NCBI GenBank assembly: GCA_046328715.1
Contig: JAXLWB010000090.1
Location: 1-6,335 of the forward strand
DNA length: 6,335 nt
Direction of reading: 5' to 3'
Source of the DNA: JAXLWB01 sp046328715
GTDB lineage: Bacteria > Chloroflexota > Anaerolineae > Caldilineales > Caldilineaceae
The notes under the pieces are model-generated. The model saw nothing but the letters and a program-made list of their open reading frames with translations. It was not told the origin of the DNA and ran no database searches. A program made the translations under genes and the position numbers. Positions 5,685-6,335 of the stretch are shown here, piece after piece (position 1 is the stretch's first letter; every line of letters starts with the position of its first letter).

Positions 5685-6335
5685 ATGGTTAGCAACACAT
5701 TACAACAGACCCTGGCACGCCCGCAGCGAAGTACCGTGCAAATCGCCAAGCAGGAACATGGCATGAGCTTTGCCAATACCTTTCGCACTGCCTGGGAAGG
5801 GATTACGCTCAATAAGCTGCGCTCATTTCTAACCACGCTTGGCATCATTATAGGTGTGGCGGCAGTGATCATTATGCTGGCGGTAAGTGCCGGGGCCGAG
5901 GCTGCTATCTCCGATCAGATCAACGGGCTGGGGGCCAACCTGATCATGGTCACGCCCTTTCGTGCCTTTGGTGGCGTGCGCCCGCAAGGCGGCGGTGGCG
6001 GTGGATTTGCTGGCGGCTTCGGCGGGGGAGATCGGGGTGCTGGTGGCGCGCCCGGTGCTAATTCTGCCTTTCAATATTCGGATATTGCCGCCATCGCCAG
6101 TGGCGTACAAGATATCAGCGGTGTCACGGTGCAACAGAACACGACTCAGGATGTGCGCCAAGGTGGCACAACCATGACCAGTGTCTCCATCGTCGGTACG
6201 ACAGCTGACTTCCCGAGCGTGCGCGATTACAAAGTTGGCAGTGGTCGCTTCTTTAGCACACAAGAGACGGCGGACGCCAAGCGTGTCGCGGTAATAGGCT
6301 ATGGTATCGCCAACAATCTTTTTAGTGGCAGCGAT
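5685..6335 (+). CDS. MacB-type ABC transporter permease, N-terminal part
   Basis: The frame opens at ATG 5685 behind a strong GGAGG (5676-5680, four-base spacer) and stays open to the right edge, giving 217 residues of a protein that in this family is usually near 400. A cytoplasmic N-terminus leads into FRTAWEGITLNKLRSFLTTL and the first membrane helix (about 48-68), the standard MacB/FtsX-type beginning. The extracytoplasmic MacB_PCD-like domain follows: GLGANLIMVTP (81-91), a later VSIVGTTADFPSVRDYKVGSG (about 167-187), and AKRVAVIGYGIANNLF (198-213). A Gly-rich insert (about 96-124) interrupts the start of this domain and resembles the Gly-rich arms of the lipoprotein encoded upstream. 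The remaining three helices are expected beyond the window. With the separate ATPase it forms the membrane pump, in partnership with the adaptor. Confidence 0.92.
   Translation, partial: MVSNTLQQTLARPQRSTVQIAKQEHGMSFANTFRTAWEGITLNKLRSFLTTLGIIIGVAAVIIMLAVSAGAEAAISDQINGLGANLIMVTPFRAFGGVRPQGGGGGGFAGGFGGGDRGAGGAPGANSAFQYSDIAAIASGVQDISGVTVQQNTTQDVRQGGTTMTSVSIVGTTADFPSVRDYKVGSGRFFSTQETADAKRVAVIGYGIANNLFSGSD

Noticed and set aside
5829..6263. 144-residue open frame on the minus strand
   Set aside because: Antisense to the permease, whose MacB-type motifs are unmistakable on the + strand.

Overview
The window is a densely coded bacterial segment with every convincing gene on the + strand. The protein types (Gly/Ser/Thr-rich lipoproteins, a MacA/MacB-type exporter, a DUF4405-like membrane cytochrome) and the palindromic repeats in the gaps fit a Chloroflexota (Chloroflexus/Herpetosiphon-like) genome of moderate GC. 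That placement rests on recollection of family style, with no marker gene to prove it, and is tentative.

Layout: (1) 1-634, the 3' end of a DUF4405-like integral membrane protein, followed with an ATGA overlap by a small two-helix membrane protein with a Gly/Arg/Phe-rich middle. (2) 652-787, a 136-bp long-inverted-repeat element, MITE-like. (3) 822-1873, a translationally coupled pair: a secreted lipoprotein with two helix-hairpin-helix units and a four-helix membrane protein, closed by a perfect 19-bp stem terminator at 1876-1922. (4) 1923-2273, a gap with a possible extended -10 promoter, a small hairpin and a possible 38-codon ORF with its own ribosome binding site. (5) 2274-6335, an export cluster: a lipoprotein with a TP(D/E)Q-repeat helical core, a MacA/HlyD-type adaptor with an unusually long repeat-built coiled-coil region, a MacB/LolD-type ATPase, and the start of a MacB-type permease that runs off the right edge.

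How they may work together: the adaptor, ATPase and permease form a tripartite-type ABC exporter acting at the cytoplasmic membrane. The lipoprotein just upstream of the adaptor is probably an extracytoplasmic partner or sensor; this is inferred from position and architecture only. The gaps within the export cluster hold different families of short direct and inverted repeats.

No tRNA, rRNA, CRISPR array, transposase or integrase was seen. The items most worth a second look are the TPEQ lipoprotein, the Gly-rich segments shared by the lipoprotein and permease, the roughly 26-residue repeats of the adaptor, the 136-bp palindromic element, and the small ORF at 2132-2248.
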